64,000 nucleotides of DNA from Ricordea florida (taxonomy: Eukaryota > Cnidaria > Anthozoa > Corallimorpharia > Ricordeidae), in assembly GCA_949710005.1 (NCBI GenBank), contig OX453287.1:23124285-23188284 (forward strand). Direction: 5' to 3'. The notes under the pieces were generated by a model. The model made no database searches and had not been told where the DNA came from. It was given only the letters and a program-made list of their open reading frames with translations. The position numbers and the translations under genes were made by a program. Shown one piece after another: positions 45,301 to 55,101 of this stretch (the first letter of the stretch is position 1; every line of letters begins with the position of its first letter).

Positions 45301-48300
45301 AATGTCATTTCATTTACCACTTATAATGGTGCCATTTTATTTTTAACCAAATATATATAACATGTCAAACAAACCCATTCAACATCATCAATACTTTTGT
45401 TGTTAGAAATATGTTTATCAACATTAAACACAACTGATCACAAGTGCAAATATAGAGTGGGCCTTGAGAGCCTGTTTCATGAAACTCTGAAATAGTTAAC
45501 TCAATATTGCTCTTTGTTTTTGCTCTGTAAGATTTCATATATTATATTCTGTTGTACTTTTTCATTGACTGTTTTTGACGATCTCTGGTTTCTCATACAT
45601 GCATTATGTTTGGCCTTTTGATCTGAAGATTCAGTTTCAGATCTAAAAGTTCTCATACGAGCATTATGTACTGCTTTTTGCTTAGGCAATTCAATTTCAG
45701 CTCTATAATTCCTCATGTATGCATTAGCTTTTTCTTTATGTTCAGCTGATTCAATTTCAGCTCTATAATTCCTCATGTATGCATTAGCTTTTTCTTTTTG
45801 TTCAGGTGATTCAATTTCAACTCTATAGTTCCTCATGTATGCATTAGCTTTTTCTTTTTGTTCAGGTGATTTAATTTTGGCTCTATAATTTCTCACGTAT
45901 GCATTAAGTTTTTCCTTTTGTTCTAAAGATTTAATTTTGGCCCTATAACTTCTCATGTAAGCATTTCATGTTGCCTTTTTGTCTGGTGAATCACTATTGG
46001 TAACTTTGTCTTCTGTAGTTTCCTTCTTAGCTGCTTTATATTTCATATCTATTCTTCTCTTTTCTTTCACATCAGCACCTGCCTTATTAGGTCTAGGCTT
46101 TCTTACCTTGTTTACATTTTCAGACTTTGCAACATCACTAAAAGCCATTGTACATTCATTGCCATTTTGTGACATAAAGTCATATTTTCTTTTGGACCCA
46201 TTCAAAGTACATGGTTAAGAATCAATAAATACATCTATGTCTGTTTTGTTTGAAATTCTTTGAACAGTGGAAACATAGTGCATTTCACCTATGTGCCCTA
46301 TATGTATAGTCCTACAATTCTGTGAAACATTTGCAGCTTCAACAAAGCTTATTTCACTAAAATTTTCATTTGACTCCACAATATTAATTTTCAAATTCAT
46401 AGCATCTGCCACAGCCGTTGAATTATAATGTGATCAGCCCACATCCCTTGTCTGGACATTGAAGTTAAATATTGAGACCACGTCATATTATCTGCAACAC
46501 TTTTCATAAATTGTTCAGGGTGGTCTAGCAAATATTGAACTCCAGCAGTTCTTACTCCTGAATGATGTCTTGCTTCATTGTATAATTGATGTGCTACAGG
46601 TCTAAAGAAGCAATCCCCATTTCCTCCTACATCTAGTGAAATGAGTCCAAGAGTATGTATTCTGTTATGAAAAACTGGATCATTGTTCTCATCGCATATT
46701 ACTCTTAATGAGGTGGGAATACTGCTTCCTCTCGGACCTGGATTTAACTCGATATCTCCTGACAGCAAAGTTTTTAATTTTGATGTATTACACACTGATT
46801 CAGACTTAAAATAATTGTTATAAAAACTGTCTTGTCTCTTCAAAAACCTGATGTCCCATTGTTCACACTGACTAGCAATGGTATACAACACAGATGAAGC
46901 AGGAACTGCACTTTTAATCACTCAGTTTTCTGTGTTTTAGCGAGTTCAAAACTTTTTTTCAGTGATATTCTGGAAGGTTCTCTATCTCTTACTTTTCGAT
47001 TCCTTAGTTGTCTGGACTGCTGCAAAATCCTACTGCAATGATCAGTAATATTAAATACACTTTTATAATTATTGTCAGCTCCTAATGTAATATTCATTTT
47101 ATCATCAAAAACCTTATCATCACATTCTAAACCAGGCACAGAAATCAAACATGTTTCAGTGTGACAGCCTTTGTTTAAACTTGTTTATCGCCACAATCAC
47201 TATGGCTGCAATTTGCGTCTGACAAGAAACTTGCATTCGTGTTTTCAAAGTCAGCATTTGTTCCCCGAAATGAATTGTTGGTTTCCCGTAGGAAACTGAG
47301 TGACCCAGAACACTTTTGAGCAGCAACACACATCACGCGCTCATCATGGTGGTCTTTCAAACATCTTAGCGGTTCGGCAAAATTCCATTTTCTTTTGGAA
47401 ACTCTAAAGCTTACACCTTCGAAAAAACTTAAAAATGTCTTTAGGAAAAAATGTTAGCCACAGTGTTGGTTTGCTGTGCCTGATCTGTGGTATAAAATAA
47501 CGATAAAACATAGTAAAGTATTCATCTTACCTTCACTCGACGAGCACATGGAAAAAGGGTTGACGCAGCTCAATCTTCTTGCTGTCGATATAAATTCGAC
47601 AAAATGGCGAAAACATATCGGTCATTATCGTTTGCACAATCCGTCGCCGTATCTTCACCGTAGATACACGAAACAAACCCGAAATATCTTCCTGACTCAT
47701 TCAAGAGGAGACCGATTTTTTTTCGACTAAAATCGCTGCCGAAAAAACCGAAGATAAACCGAAGATTCGAGTATTACTTACTTACTTACTTACTTACGCA
47801 CGCACGCACGCACGCACTTACACGACCGATGACATAGAGGCTTACTGCCTGGTTACCAGGCAGTAGCCACAAAAAGGTAAGTTAAAAGGATGAAGTCACA
47901 GTTTATGAATCTTACATCAGGGTGCATGTACAATTTTAAAAAGGTGAACCACGCTGTATAAGCGTCTGGACTTGGCATTTTGAAAGTTACTTAATAATGC
48001 ATGAGGGACAACGTGTTTGGATATCTGGAGTGTTTGGATATCTGATCGATACATGTGTTTCATCACATATCAAAAACCTCGAATTTCGCTAAAATTACTC
48101 CTCTGCGCGTCGGATTTTCAACTCCCTTTTCGGTGTTTTATATGTGATGAAACACCCTATCTCGTGTTTGATATATTACATGACAATTCACCTCTCTTTT
48201 CAAACTGAACAACTGATTTACATGTACTGCGAGGTTTAAAAGCCGAGAATCTGATACGGAGGCAATGGTATCACGTTCGCCCTTTTAACCTGCCTATGAA

Positions 48301-50148
48301 TATCTTTAAGCGCAATTTACCGCGACAAGTGCAAACAGTATATGAATTACGCGAATAAATAACAACAACAACAACATTAACTATTAAAATCCCATTCAGG
48401 TACAAATTCGCGGCACACAGTTAGCCTAAAGGCGAGTCGTAGCGCGCCAGATTAATCAAATAGAAGATCAAAACAAGTATTATGTATAGGAAATAGAGAA
48501 ATAAATAAAGGAAGAAACAAGAGAAAAAGAAAAGAAAGAAGAAAAATAATCACATTAGGAGCAATGTATGATGCAAAGTATGGAGAAGAAAAAGTACAGT
48601 ATTAACTTCACATTCAAATTAAAACAAAAAATATACAAAAAATTAGCAAACAAACAACAAAAACAAACAAGCAAATCAGCAAGATTCGGAAAAGATAAAT
48701 CTGTATGATGCGAAGTATGGAGAAGCTAAGCTTTAGCATGATTTTTACATGACTTAGATCATTGGGTTATCATGGTTGCATCAAGGCAGCTATCCTTACT
48801 TTTTAATAATTCAGAAAGCTCGTTAGGTAAAGGTGCCACTTTTTCCTCAGTTGCAGCTAGTAGCTGAATTGCGGAGGAACCAGAGGATGAGATCGGACAT
48901 CAGCATATAGAAGGCGCCTCTGGCAGCCGCCTCAGTCCATGAATGATCTCACCCCACCCGCCCAGACCAATGACGGCACGAGTCAGCTGGACCATGACAC
49001 CGGCGGGAACACTCCCTACATTTGATTATTTTCTGTTTGAACCAATTTTTATCGCTTACCTGAGCAAGAGATGAAACCCAACTTGGTAGTGACTTGGCTT
49101 TGTTGGGCTGTTGAAGGTGTCGGTCGGGTGTGCCTTTCGCTACAAATTTACGAGCCTTTTCCTGAAAGATTAATGAAGATAGCAAAGATATTATTTTAAG
49201 CGCTCCAACGAAATAGTAGCGACAAAAATGTCCTCCGATCCCTGGCAGCGTAGGCTAGCAGAGTCAGAGTGAGCATTTAAGATCTGGATCGTAATTCTCT
49301 TTGGCCAGAGTCAGACATTTCCATATTAAGTATGAAAAAGTTGGAATTAGATCACTACGATCTCATTGAGTTGATAATTTTCAAATTCTCATTATTTGTT
49401 TACTTGACAATGTTATTGATATTGGAAGAAGTAGTTGCATTTTGATCACCTTCTCCGTGTACCTGCACAGATGACGTAAAACAAGGCCAGACCATAAAAA
49501 AGATGTTGCGGAATAATTTACACACAGTGGTAAAACAATGCGCTACGTCATCTGTGCCGGTACCTTGAGGAGCCATTTTTTTTGGATAAGATTTGCCTCC
49601 TGGTGGTACGACCTTGTTAAGGAAAATATAACTATAACTTATAAATAAATATATACTTGCTTAGTGGGCTTCAAAATTGGTCTGATATATTGGAATTATC
49701 TTATAATGCTAAGGAAACTTTGCAGTTGGGAATGCAGAAAGACTTGTGTCTACCCTGATTTTGCAATGTCTCCGAACAAAGTTAAAATGAAGTCAAAAAT
49801 CGAGAAATATATAGCAAAACAAATGGGATTTTCATTCAGGAAAAGATGGGACGCAATGCCTGCAAAAATTTTGCCAACTTTTAAAATTAATGGTACTTTA
49901 ATAATTTAATTGTAATATTTTGCAATGTATTACTTGGGTCTCAAGAAACAGGGATAATCAAACGAATTGATAAGCAAGTTATACCACCGTAAGGTAAAAG
50001 GAGCGAATGACGGTATAACTTACTTTATCAATTCGTTTGATTATCCCAATTTGTTATATTTCAATTCCCCACCGACGCAGCACTAGTTACTTTTAAAGAA
50101 GCTATCCCCACAATACTTGATATCACTTGGGCCTACTGTGTACTCTAA

Positions 50149-50199
<51 letters not shown>

Positions 50200-53100
50200 C
50201 GTGTGTGTTATGTGCGAAAAGTGTCGTGCGTGTAATATATAAAGGCGAAACTATCAGTTGCGATACAGGAAAAGGAAAAAACAAACGACCAGGTTCCACA
50301 AAATGCTCAACGTACCTGCTCAGTATTGTTTTCTTCTTTTTTGCACGCAAACAGAAGTGCGACCACGTGTTTACATTTGCCATTTTTACTGGCGGGATCT
50401 GGACACGAACAACCTCCTCTGATAATACCTATAAAACAGTTATTCTTGTAACAAGATTTCAGTTTTTTTAAGCTATAAGTTTAAGAGTTGCACTCAAGCG
50501 AACGAGCAAACGTTAATAAGCCTTTGTTATAGCGGAGCTCCACAGCGGCTCGAAGAGCCGCAGAGTGGAGCCCCATAACTACCGTGCGAGGATAGAAATT
50601 GAGAAAACCATGCGTTTGAGTTTTCATGGTCATCGTGGCTAGCGGCATGGCTCGCGTGCGCCTAGCGACGACGACGAAGTTGCCCCAATATGGCGGCCAT
50701 AGTCATCCGGGATATTTAGAAGGTCTTAAACCGAAACGAGGCTTTGTTTTTCGCGCAATGGCTCTTCCGTTGAGTCGCGAGCTAGATGTTTTTTTTTTGA
50801 CGATTTATTTCAGCTATCGAATCTTCTTTAAGTAGTTGCGTACACCAGGCGTATTTAATAACTTTAGTGACAGCATTTTCAATGTGTGAGGGTCTGTGTG
50901 AGGAGCTCCGTTTTTAGGCTTGCCTAAATCTATTTAATAGGAAATAGAACGCTAAATAGATTCTGGCAGTTTGAATGGCGGAATGTTGGTCCAATGACAT
51001 TGGTTTACGTCATTTGGCGTGCCATTTGCACCTTTCCATAACAAGACGTGTCTAGGCGAATGTACCGTGTTTTTCTCCTAAGCACTTTATTTATGTCATG
51101 TATAATGTTTCAAATGAAAACATCTCCTTTGATACCAGAAAACTAATAATGAACGTTCGATGGAAAATTTCTTTCATCATACGAAGGATCAGGGGGAAAA
51201 AAATGGCATTCGGCAAACTGCAAACTTACCATTTTGATTGAGCAGAACCGAGACATTATAAAGCTGTCCTTGAGAACCAATACCTAGAGAACAAAGAAGA
51301 ACAAAACTACATGAGAAATAAAATTAAGGCCAAAACCTTGTACACCAGTTATTTTCCAGCGCCAGGTCAGAAGTGGTGAACAGGCAGACAACATCTGGGC
51401 CCCTGTCCGGCCGAAAAAAAAAAATAACAAAATGAAAAAATAAAATAATAAAAAAAAAAACAAATGCACCCAGCCGGCCATACGTAAGCTTAGTTATGGC
51501 AATTTCAAACACCCCTGGCTATGCCCCTGTTCCTTGTTTCAGACTCCACAACCCCGCCTATCACTAAAGGCAAGCAATAAACTACTGAAGGATGAAAACT
51601 GGTAACGCTTGTGCTTACACGAAGAAGGACAAGAACTTACAGTTGGCAGACAGCAAGGCACCGTCTGGCTCCATAGCACTGTTGATGTTCCTTACCAAGT
51701 GGCTGCAGCCTTTACCGCGGGTGAAGTGTCCCGGGCTGAAGGCGTGTTTCTCGACGTCTACCGGCTTTAGGTGGTTAATAAAGTACAGGGCGGAAGACGT
51801 CGCTTCACCCACTATAAGAATTCAAACAATAAAATAGAAACAGTCAAGAGCAACGTCGCGTTTTTAACGCTTAGTGGATTTTCATAGTAATGAATCCACT
51901 GGTTGAAAACACATTTCATTCTTATAAAGGTTGCACCACTGTACCAAACTACAGGACATGTTGCACTATGCACCTCACCTGCATCGGGCAATTCAAAGCA
52001 AAATTTGGGATTTTACGAGGCTTTTACGTTCCTTTGCGTTTACAAGTAGCAATATTGCTCATCGGGTGCCATTCATTTTCTTGTACATGTAATTTTTAGT
52101 GTAGAATTTGCTGTTAGATTCACAGGGGGCGACGGGAGTGTAGTCTGATTGAAACCATCTAGCAAACTTTCAATCTTCTCCCAATATTCAACGATTTATC
52201 AACTTCTAAACTGCACTGTTTTGTTCCAAGCGCGGACGTTTTTGCTACTCGCGTTCCACTAAACAATTAGATTATGAGCTCGAGATTTCTATCGCGCGAT
52301 AGTTGACGAGGGCGCAGCCCGAGTCAACTATCACACATAGAAATCGAGAGCGAATAATCTAATTGTTTTAGTATAAATCTGCTAGTCCTTCAAAACTTTG
52401 TCTTTTCTGGAACGGCCTCGACCAGTAAACTGTCTAAATCTTCTTCACGGACACTTCGAAAACGTGAAGAAGCGGGCGCCATTACGCTACTCACTATCTA
52501 TCACAGAATAGATAGTGAGTAGCGTAGCCAATCAGAGCGCGGCATTTGTGATAGAACGCTAGCAGATTTATACTAAAGCAGATTATAGTTCACCTCCAAA
52601 TCTTCTCCGACTCTTATTGGTTTAAATCGAGCACGTGATGCGATACTGTTCGTCCGCGGAGAGACACTGTCAGCCCATAGTGCTCTTCCGAGGAAAATAC
52701 CCGGATAGATAGTAGTCGTACGTGAAAATTTTATTAGTATGGCTACTCGCTTCACCGAGGTCAGCGAAGAAGATGTAACTATCCTTGTCAATGATTGAGT
52801 ATCCCAAAAAATCGAGGCCACTTCGTATGCGGTTGCGTGTTTTAGGTTGTCATTTTTTCAAAACAACAGATTGAAGGCCAGGCAGATCGGAAAAAACGGT
52901 GAATTTTATGGCAATTATACCGTATTTTTTTAGCCAATGTACGTAGATAACAGGCTGCACGCATGAATAAATACTTGATTGATCTGCATTTAGTGGGTTT
53001 TGACTGTTTTTTCACTGGCGCGCGAAAGAAAAATTAAGTGGGGAACAACGTCTCGGAACTATCGCTCTGATAGTTGCCCTTGGAAATTTGATGCTCTTAA

Positions 53101-53478
53101 AACTAGCATATTTGCCCGAGAAGAAGAACATCAAATTTCCATGGGTCAACTACCAGGTGACAGTTCCTCGACAGAAATACTTCATTGTTAGTATAAATAT
53201 TGAGTACGTTAGCCAATCAGATTGCAGGATTCGTGTTAGAATGTGAGTATTAAATTAAGTAAAGAATAGATGCTACACTTACTAGATTTGCCGTCATATG
53301 ATTTCGTCGGTGTACCAGCTTCAGCTTTTCCTTTGTCTTCTTGTTCGACTCCTTTTGCGTTTTCTTGCTCGCTAAAAATAGTTGAAGTGGTTTGGACGCA
53401 GTCAGTGCTGTTTGAAGCCAGTTCGGTAGGGGTTGCAGCATTCTTGTACAACGTATTGTACCTGCGAATATTCCGCAT
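39774..53478 (-). CDS. SWIM zinc-finger protein gene (11-exon model)
   Basis: Minus-strand exons: 53478-53283, 51811-51641, 51283-51230, 50428-50316, 49161-49060, 48863-48800, 43945-43912 (least sure), 41704-41681, 41169-41082, 40756-40614, 40107-39774. All junction phases agree and the sum is 1323 nt (440 aa). Start: ATG at 53478 (MRNIRRYNTLYKN). Order: disordered Ser/Thr/Glu N-terminus; a folded region (ALYFINHL ... GALLSANC); a SWIM zinc finger CSCPDPASKNGKCKH (CxCxnCxH), a fold that binds DNA or proteins; a Lys-rich region; and a Ser/Thr-rich tail ending RISVLDDFI. The SWIM-flanking text (YNVSVLL, KHVVALLF) is typical. I do not recognise the ortholog. Its large intron between 48800 and 43945 contains the Helitron. 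Exon 40756-40614 could start instead near 40697. Confidence 0.6.
40773..40931. repeat. Large palindrome made of two inverted SINE body pieces
   Basis: About 70-bp near-perfect arms (40773-40841 and 40860-40931: gatcatcgcagttatgtaca ... cagctgtgaaatt) around a short A/T-rich centre. The arm sequence matches the body of the SINE at 5180-5325. Lies in a SWIM gene intron. Confidence 0.8.
41294..41628 (-). repeat. ~106-bp satellite, three copies
   Basis: Units such as accacactgtatagtaaaac ... gtacagtactgttcagtagc ... agatgaaaaagttagaacc repeat every 106 bp (41401, 41507), preceded by a diverged copy. Reverse orientation to the copies at 2.8 and 29.7 kb, i.e. the orientation of the minus-strand host gene. 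Confidence 0.85.
41781..42345 (+). mobile_element. 5'-truncated LINE, C-terminal RT piece and tail
   Basis: 41781-42143 encodes a LINE C-terminal segment (YGNHSLRYQGPHIWSKLDIK ... SFKKNIRR), then a 3' UTR and an (acttactt)n tail at 42305-42345. It is 5'-truncated near 41781-41815. Confidence 0.65.
43232..43734 (-). pseudogene. OB-fold (RPA-like) fragment with in-frame stop
   Basis: Minus strand, acceptor ttttatcag at 43735, possible donor gtaagg at 43231. Reads SSFFGQQDNLCGFVHKLSAI ... QTSPRKSVRAACYSPEKRAK, then an in-frame TGA (about 43497), then a block ISDFQLITVKAKVIEIGQPE ... VDCIIANKTKSIKLVKWE, which looks like an RPA70-type OB fold. The exon 43945-43912 could splice to it instead of to the SWIM gene. 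It may be Helitron cargo or a remnant of a dispersed cnidarian family; the disruption suggests it is dead. Confidence 0.5.
43790..43865. repeat. (TGATTGATTGAC)n low-complexity repeat
   Basis: Imperfect gattgactgattgattg repeats. Confidence 0.8.
44994..45320 (-). pseudogene. Helitron segment, DUF6570-like
   Basis: Minus strand: LNELKCRLLAPRIAFQKLMQ, PRGKQLKIHGNAVIVPADV ... LPRLP, the pattern of the DUF6570 region that precedes Helitron helicases in animals. Bounded by stops on both sides. Confidence 0.6.
45501..45956 (-). pseudogene. Helitron segment with 26-aa tandem repeats
   Basis: The minus strand encodes five to six copies of a 26-aa (78-bp) unit, AYMRNYRAEIESPEQKEKAN, highly charged and probably helical. 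Adjacent copies are nearly identical in DNA. Confidence 0.7.
46215..46921 (-). pseudogene. Helitron protein segment: 2A-like motif plus OTU-like domain, frameshifted
   Basis: Near 46733-46765 the minus strand encodes LLSGDIELNPGP, matching the 2A ribosome-skipping consensus D-x-E-x-N-P-G-P. It is followed by an OTU-type cysteine protease region with GGNGDCFFRPVAHQ (catalytic Cys) and, after a frame break near 46400, a GEMHYVST block carrying the expected His. In intact elements the OTU domain is thought to be a deubiquitinase-like module. Here the frame break makes it a pseudogene. Confidence 0.7.
47775..47822. repeat. (ACTT)n/(ACGC)n microsatellite
   Basis: ttacttacttacttac followed by gcacgcacgcacgcacgc. 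Beyond it lies the short palindrome actgcctggttaccaggcagt. Confidence 0.85.
48051..48155. repeat. Inverted repeat
   Basis: gtgtttcatcacatat near 48053 pairs with atatgtgatgaaacac near 48138; the interior is AT-rich, with no coding. Confidence 0.7.
49060..49161 (-). CDS. SWIM gene exon after the zinc finger
   Basis: 102 nt, acceptor aatctttcag, donor ggtaagc, phase 0-0. Encodes EKARKFVAKGTP ... SLPSWVSSLAQ; joins in frame to 48863-48800 (LLAATEEKVAPLPNELSELL), which has a good pyrimidine tract. Confidence 0.65.
49459..50047. repeat. Two foldbacks in SWIM gene intron
   Basis: 49459-49565: gtacctgcacagatgacgta with tacgtcatctgtgccggtac. 49953-50047: gggataatcaaacgaattga with the complement ending tttgattatccc. 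The latter is related to 11445-11545. Confidence 0.7.
50146..50208. repeat. (GT)n microsatellite
   Basis: About 25 gt units with minor interruptions. Confidence 0.95.
50316..50428 (-). CDS. SWIM zinc-finger exon
   Basis: 113 nt, acceptor ctgttttatag, donor ggtacgt. Encodes IIRGGCSCPDP followed by ASKNGKCKHVVALLFACKK. The CxC and CxH pairs are the SWIM ligands. It enters in phase 1 from the exon at 51230 and leaves in phase 0. Confidence 0.75.
50520..50720. repeat. GC-rich hairpin-bearing segment
   Basis: gcggagctccacagcggctc / gagccgcagagtggagccc forms a hairpin; the following CpG-rich sequence looks like a dispersed repeat but has no second copy in this window. Confidence 0.35.
51230..51811 (-). 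CDS. SWIM gene exons before the zinc finger
   Basis: Two exons, 51811-51641 and 51283-51230, joined in phase 1 with perfect gtaagt donors. They read GEATSSALYFINHLKPVDVE ... GALLSANC, then IGSQGQLYNVSVLLNQNG, leading directly into the zinc finger. Confidence 0.65.
52258..52580. mobile_element. Foldback MITEs with CCAAT-type core
   Basis: aacaattagattatgagctc ... gataatctaattgtt-type arms (about 52262-52366), then tagtataaatctgctag and its complement ctagcagatttatacta (52369-52577), with gcgccgcgctctgattgg on the minus strand near 52530. Confidence 0.6.
52739..52798 (+). pseudogene. Tiny ORF resembling the start of a recombinase-type element
   Basis: Encodes MATRFTEVSEEDVTILVND then stop. 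The text resembles the N-terminus of cnidarian Crypton/DUF3504-like proteins, from memory only. The rest is absent. Confidence 0.25.
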
Positions 53479-54539
53479 AAAATATCAGGTCATATGAAAC
53501 TTGCCTGCCTTGTAGGGACTATCACTGAGCCACGGTAATTTAAGAAGTAAACATACATAGCTATTTCAAGGAAAGTCGTCCGGAACCAAAGCACACACGA
53601 CTGACAATACCGAAGGTTACCATGGGTAAAGAGCGCTGATCAGTTGTGATTGGTTCGTGAATATTACGAGTGGTGAAATTCTTTCGTATTCAACTATTCA
53701 AGACTATTCTAATGTATGATTTTCCTTTCTAATCACCAACTCACATGTGAATATTATACAGACTGCCAAATGTGGAGTGCTTCAAATAGTTTTATTCTGG
53801 AGTCGGCGATCAAGCTAATGCGCGATCCGGTACTAAAAACGAGTGAAACGCTATCAAAGGTTTTTAAAGATAAAGTAATTTGTTTCCTACACATTATTAG
53901 AAAGCACCAAATTGAAACGCAAAACTTGAAACCACCATTTCACTGACTTAAGTACAGAGCAGTAACTGCTCACAACTTTAACACCCTGGTATACACACTT
54001 TCGCACGCAATTTAGAAATACAAGAAAACGAGAGGGCACTGAATATTATAATCCCGAATTATGTTCATAGTGTGGACTACTATGCTGGTAGCACAGTTTG
54101 AAGCCGAGTTGGCAGTTTGTACTGCATCAGTGATCTTTGACAAAGTACTTCTTGATAGGAAAAAGAATGTGGACACCTTGCTTGCCCTCTTTACCTCTCA
54201 AAGCTACTGAAGTCCTTGAAGCAAATGCCATGCACACGTCCTGCTTTCGCAAGAGTGACACAACCAACTGAAGCTGTCTCCCTAGAGTGGAGAGACTGAA
54301 GGATGTGCTGATAGAGGGGCAGGCAGGCAGTTGGTCTGGGATCCTGAGGTTCCTGTTTGTCAGAGGTCGCGGAAGATCCAAACCATATCAGTCTTGCTTT
54401 GCGAACGCATTCAGGAGGCTGTGGAACGACTCCGCAGTACACTGCTTTGATCTGAATAGAGATTGGAACGGTGACACAGTGAGTAATTAATATTATTTTT
54501 TTCTCAAGCATCTCAGCGGGCCGGAATTCCAAATCCTCG

Positions 54540-54835
54540 AATCTGATTGGCTAATCGCGCGCTCGTAACCGGTCCAGCTTTTTACGATACGGACCACGGT
54601 CCGGATTTTTATCCGCGCTATTCGCTGCAAATTAAAATTGTTGCGAAAAAAGCAAACAAACAGAAAAAATAAATAAGTTATTTACCGGTCTAGGTCGGTT
54701 CGTATGGGAAAAAACTGTGCCCTTGGTCTTGAGTACGGCCCTCGGCCTTCGGTCTCGGGCCGTACTCAAGACCTCGGGCACGGTTTTTTCCCATACGGAC
54801 CTCCCGCCCGGTAAATAACATATATATACGCGAAG
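54540..54835. mobile_element. Palindromic MITE, second copy
   Basis: A perfect hairpin cttgagtacggccc ... gggccgtactcaag centred near 54745, continuing into acctcccgcccggtaaataa. Matches 11560-11740 in the opposite order and strand. Confidence 0.7.
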
Positions 54836-55101
54836 AGGATATTGGCTTCAGAGGTGCCATACTGTAACTCCCCATTTACGTGAGCTGGGGACACAGAACG
54901 TACCATGGATTCCTTAGCAAGGTGAGAAGGGGGGGCACGTATACAGGAATACATGGGACGGGAGGGTGAATTGAGGCCAAAGGTGTATATGCAGATGCAG
55001 CCTTTCATTGACTTTTCATTGCCTGCACAATAGTACAGACCCTTAGGAGCGTACAATGGTGACAAGCTTTAGAAAAGAGAGAAGTCAGGTAAACGAACTA
55101 A

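Larger units (their letters stand above)
44469..47400 (-). mobile_element. Decayed Helitron-type element (N-terminal half)
   Basis: The minus-strand reading is broken into segments by frameshifts and stops: 47360-47175, 47148-46918, 46921-46397 (2A and OTU-like), 46412-46215, 46205-45966, 45956-45501 (repeats), 45320-44994 (DUF6570-like), 44909-44469 (start of a Helitron-like N region, ELVYPGIFLGQQRTE ... SELRRSDRRAAMCVENI). The Rep/helicase half is not found. It lies in the SWIM gene intron. The exact boundaries are not visible. Confidence 0.7.

Noticed and set aside
48900-49030. Open minus-strand frame after the 49060 exon (AGVMVQLTRAVIGLGGWGE)
   Set aside because: The phase does not match the phase 0 donor at 49059, and the next exon at 48863 joins in phase instead.
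50123-50383. Thr/His-rich ORF near 50.2 kb
   Set aside because: Translation of the (GT)n microsatellite.
52594-52820. Minus-strand open frame with a donor at 52593, considered as a SWIM gene exon
   Set aside because: Its acceptor lacks a pyrimidine tract, a second frame is equally open, it overlaps a MITE region, and the flanking exons (53283 and 51811) join in phase without it.
54287-54490. ORF with a WND-like segment, possible LINE C-terminus
   Set aside because: The match is too short and lacks the following tail and repeat; not supportable.
54835-55065. Minus-strand frames considered as an exon linking the HAD-like and SWIM genes into one
   Set aside because: Candidate exons do not match the phase 0 exit of the exon at 55138-55167, and an ATG at 53478 gives the SWIM gene its own start.
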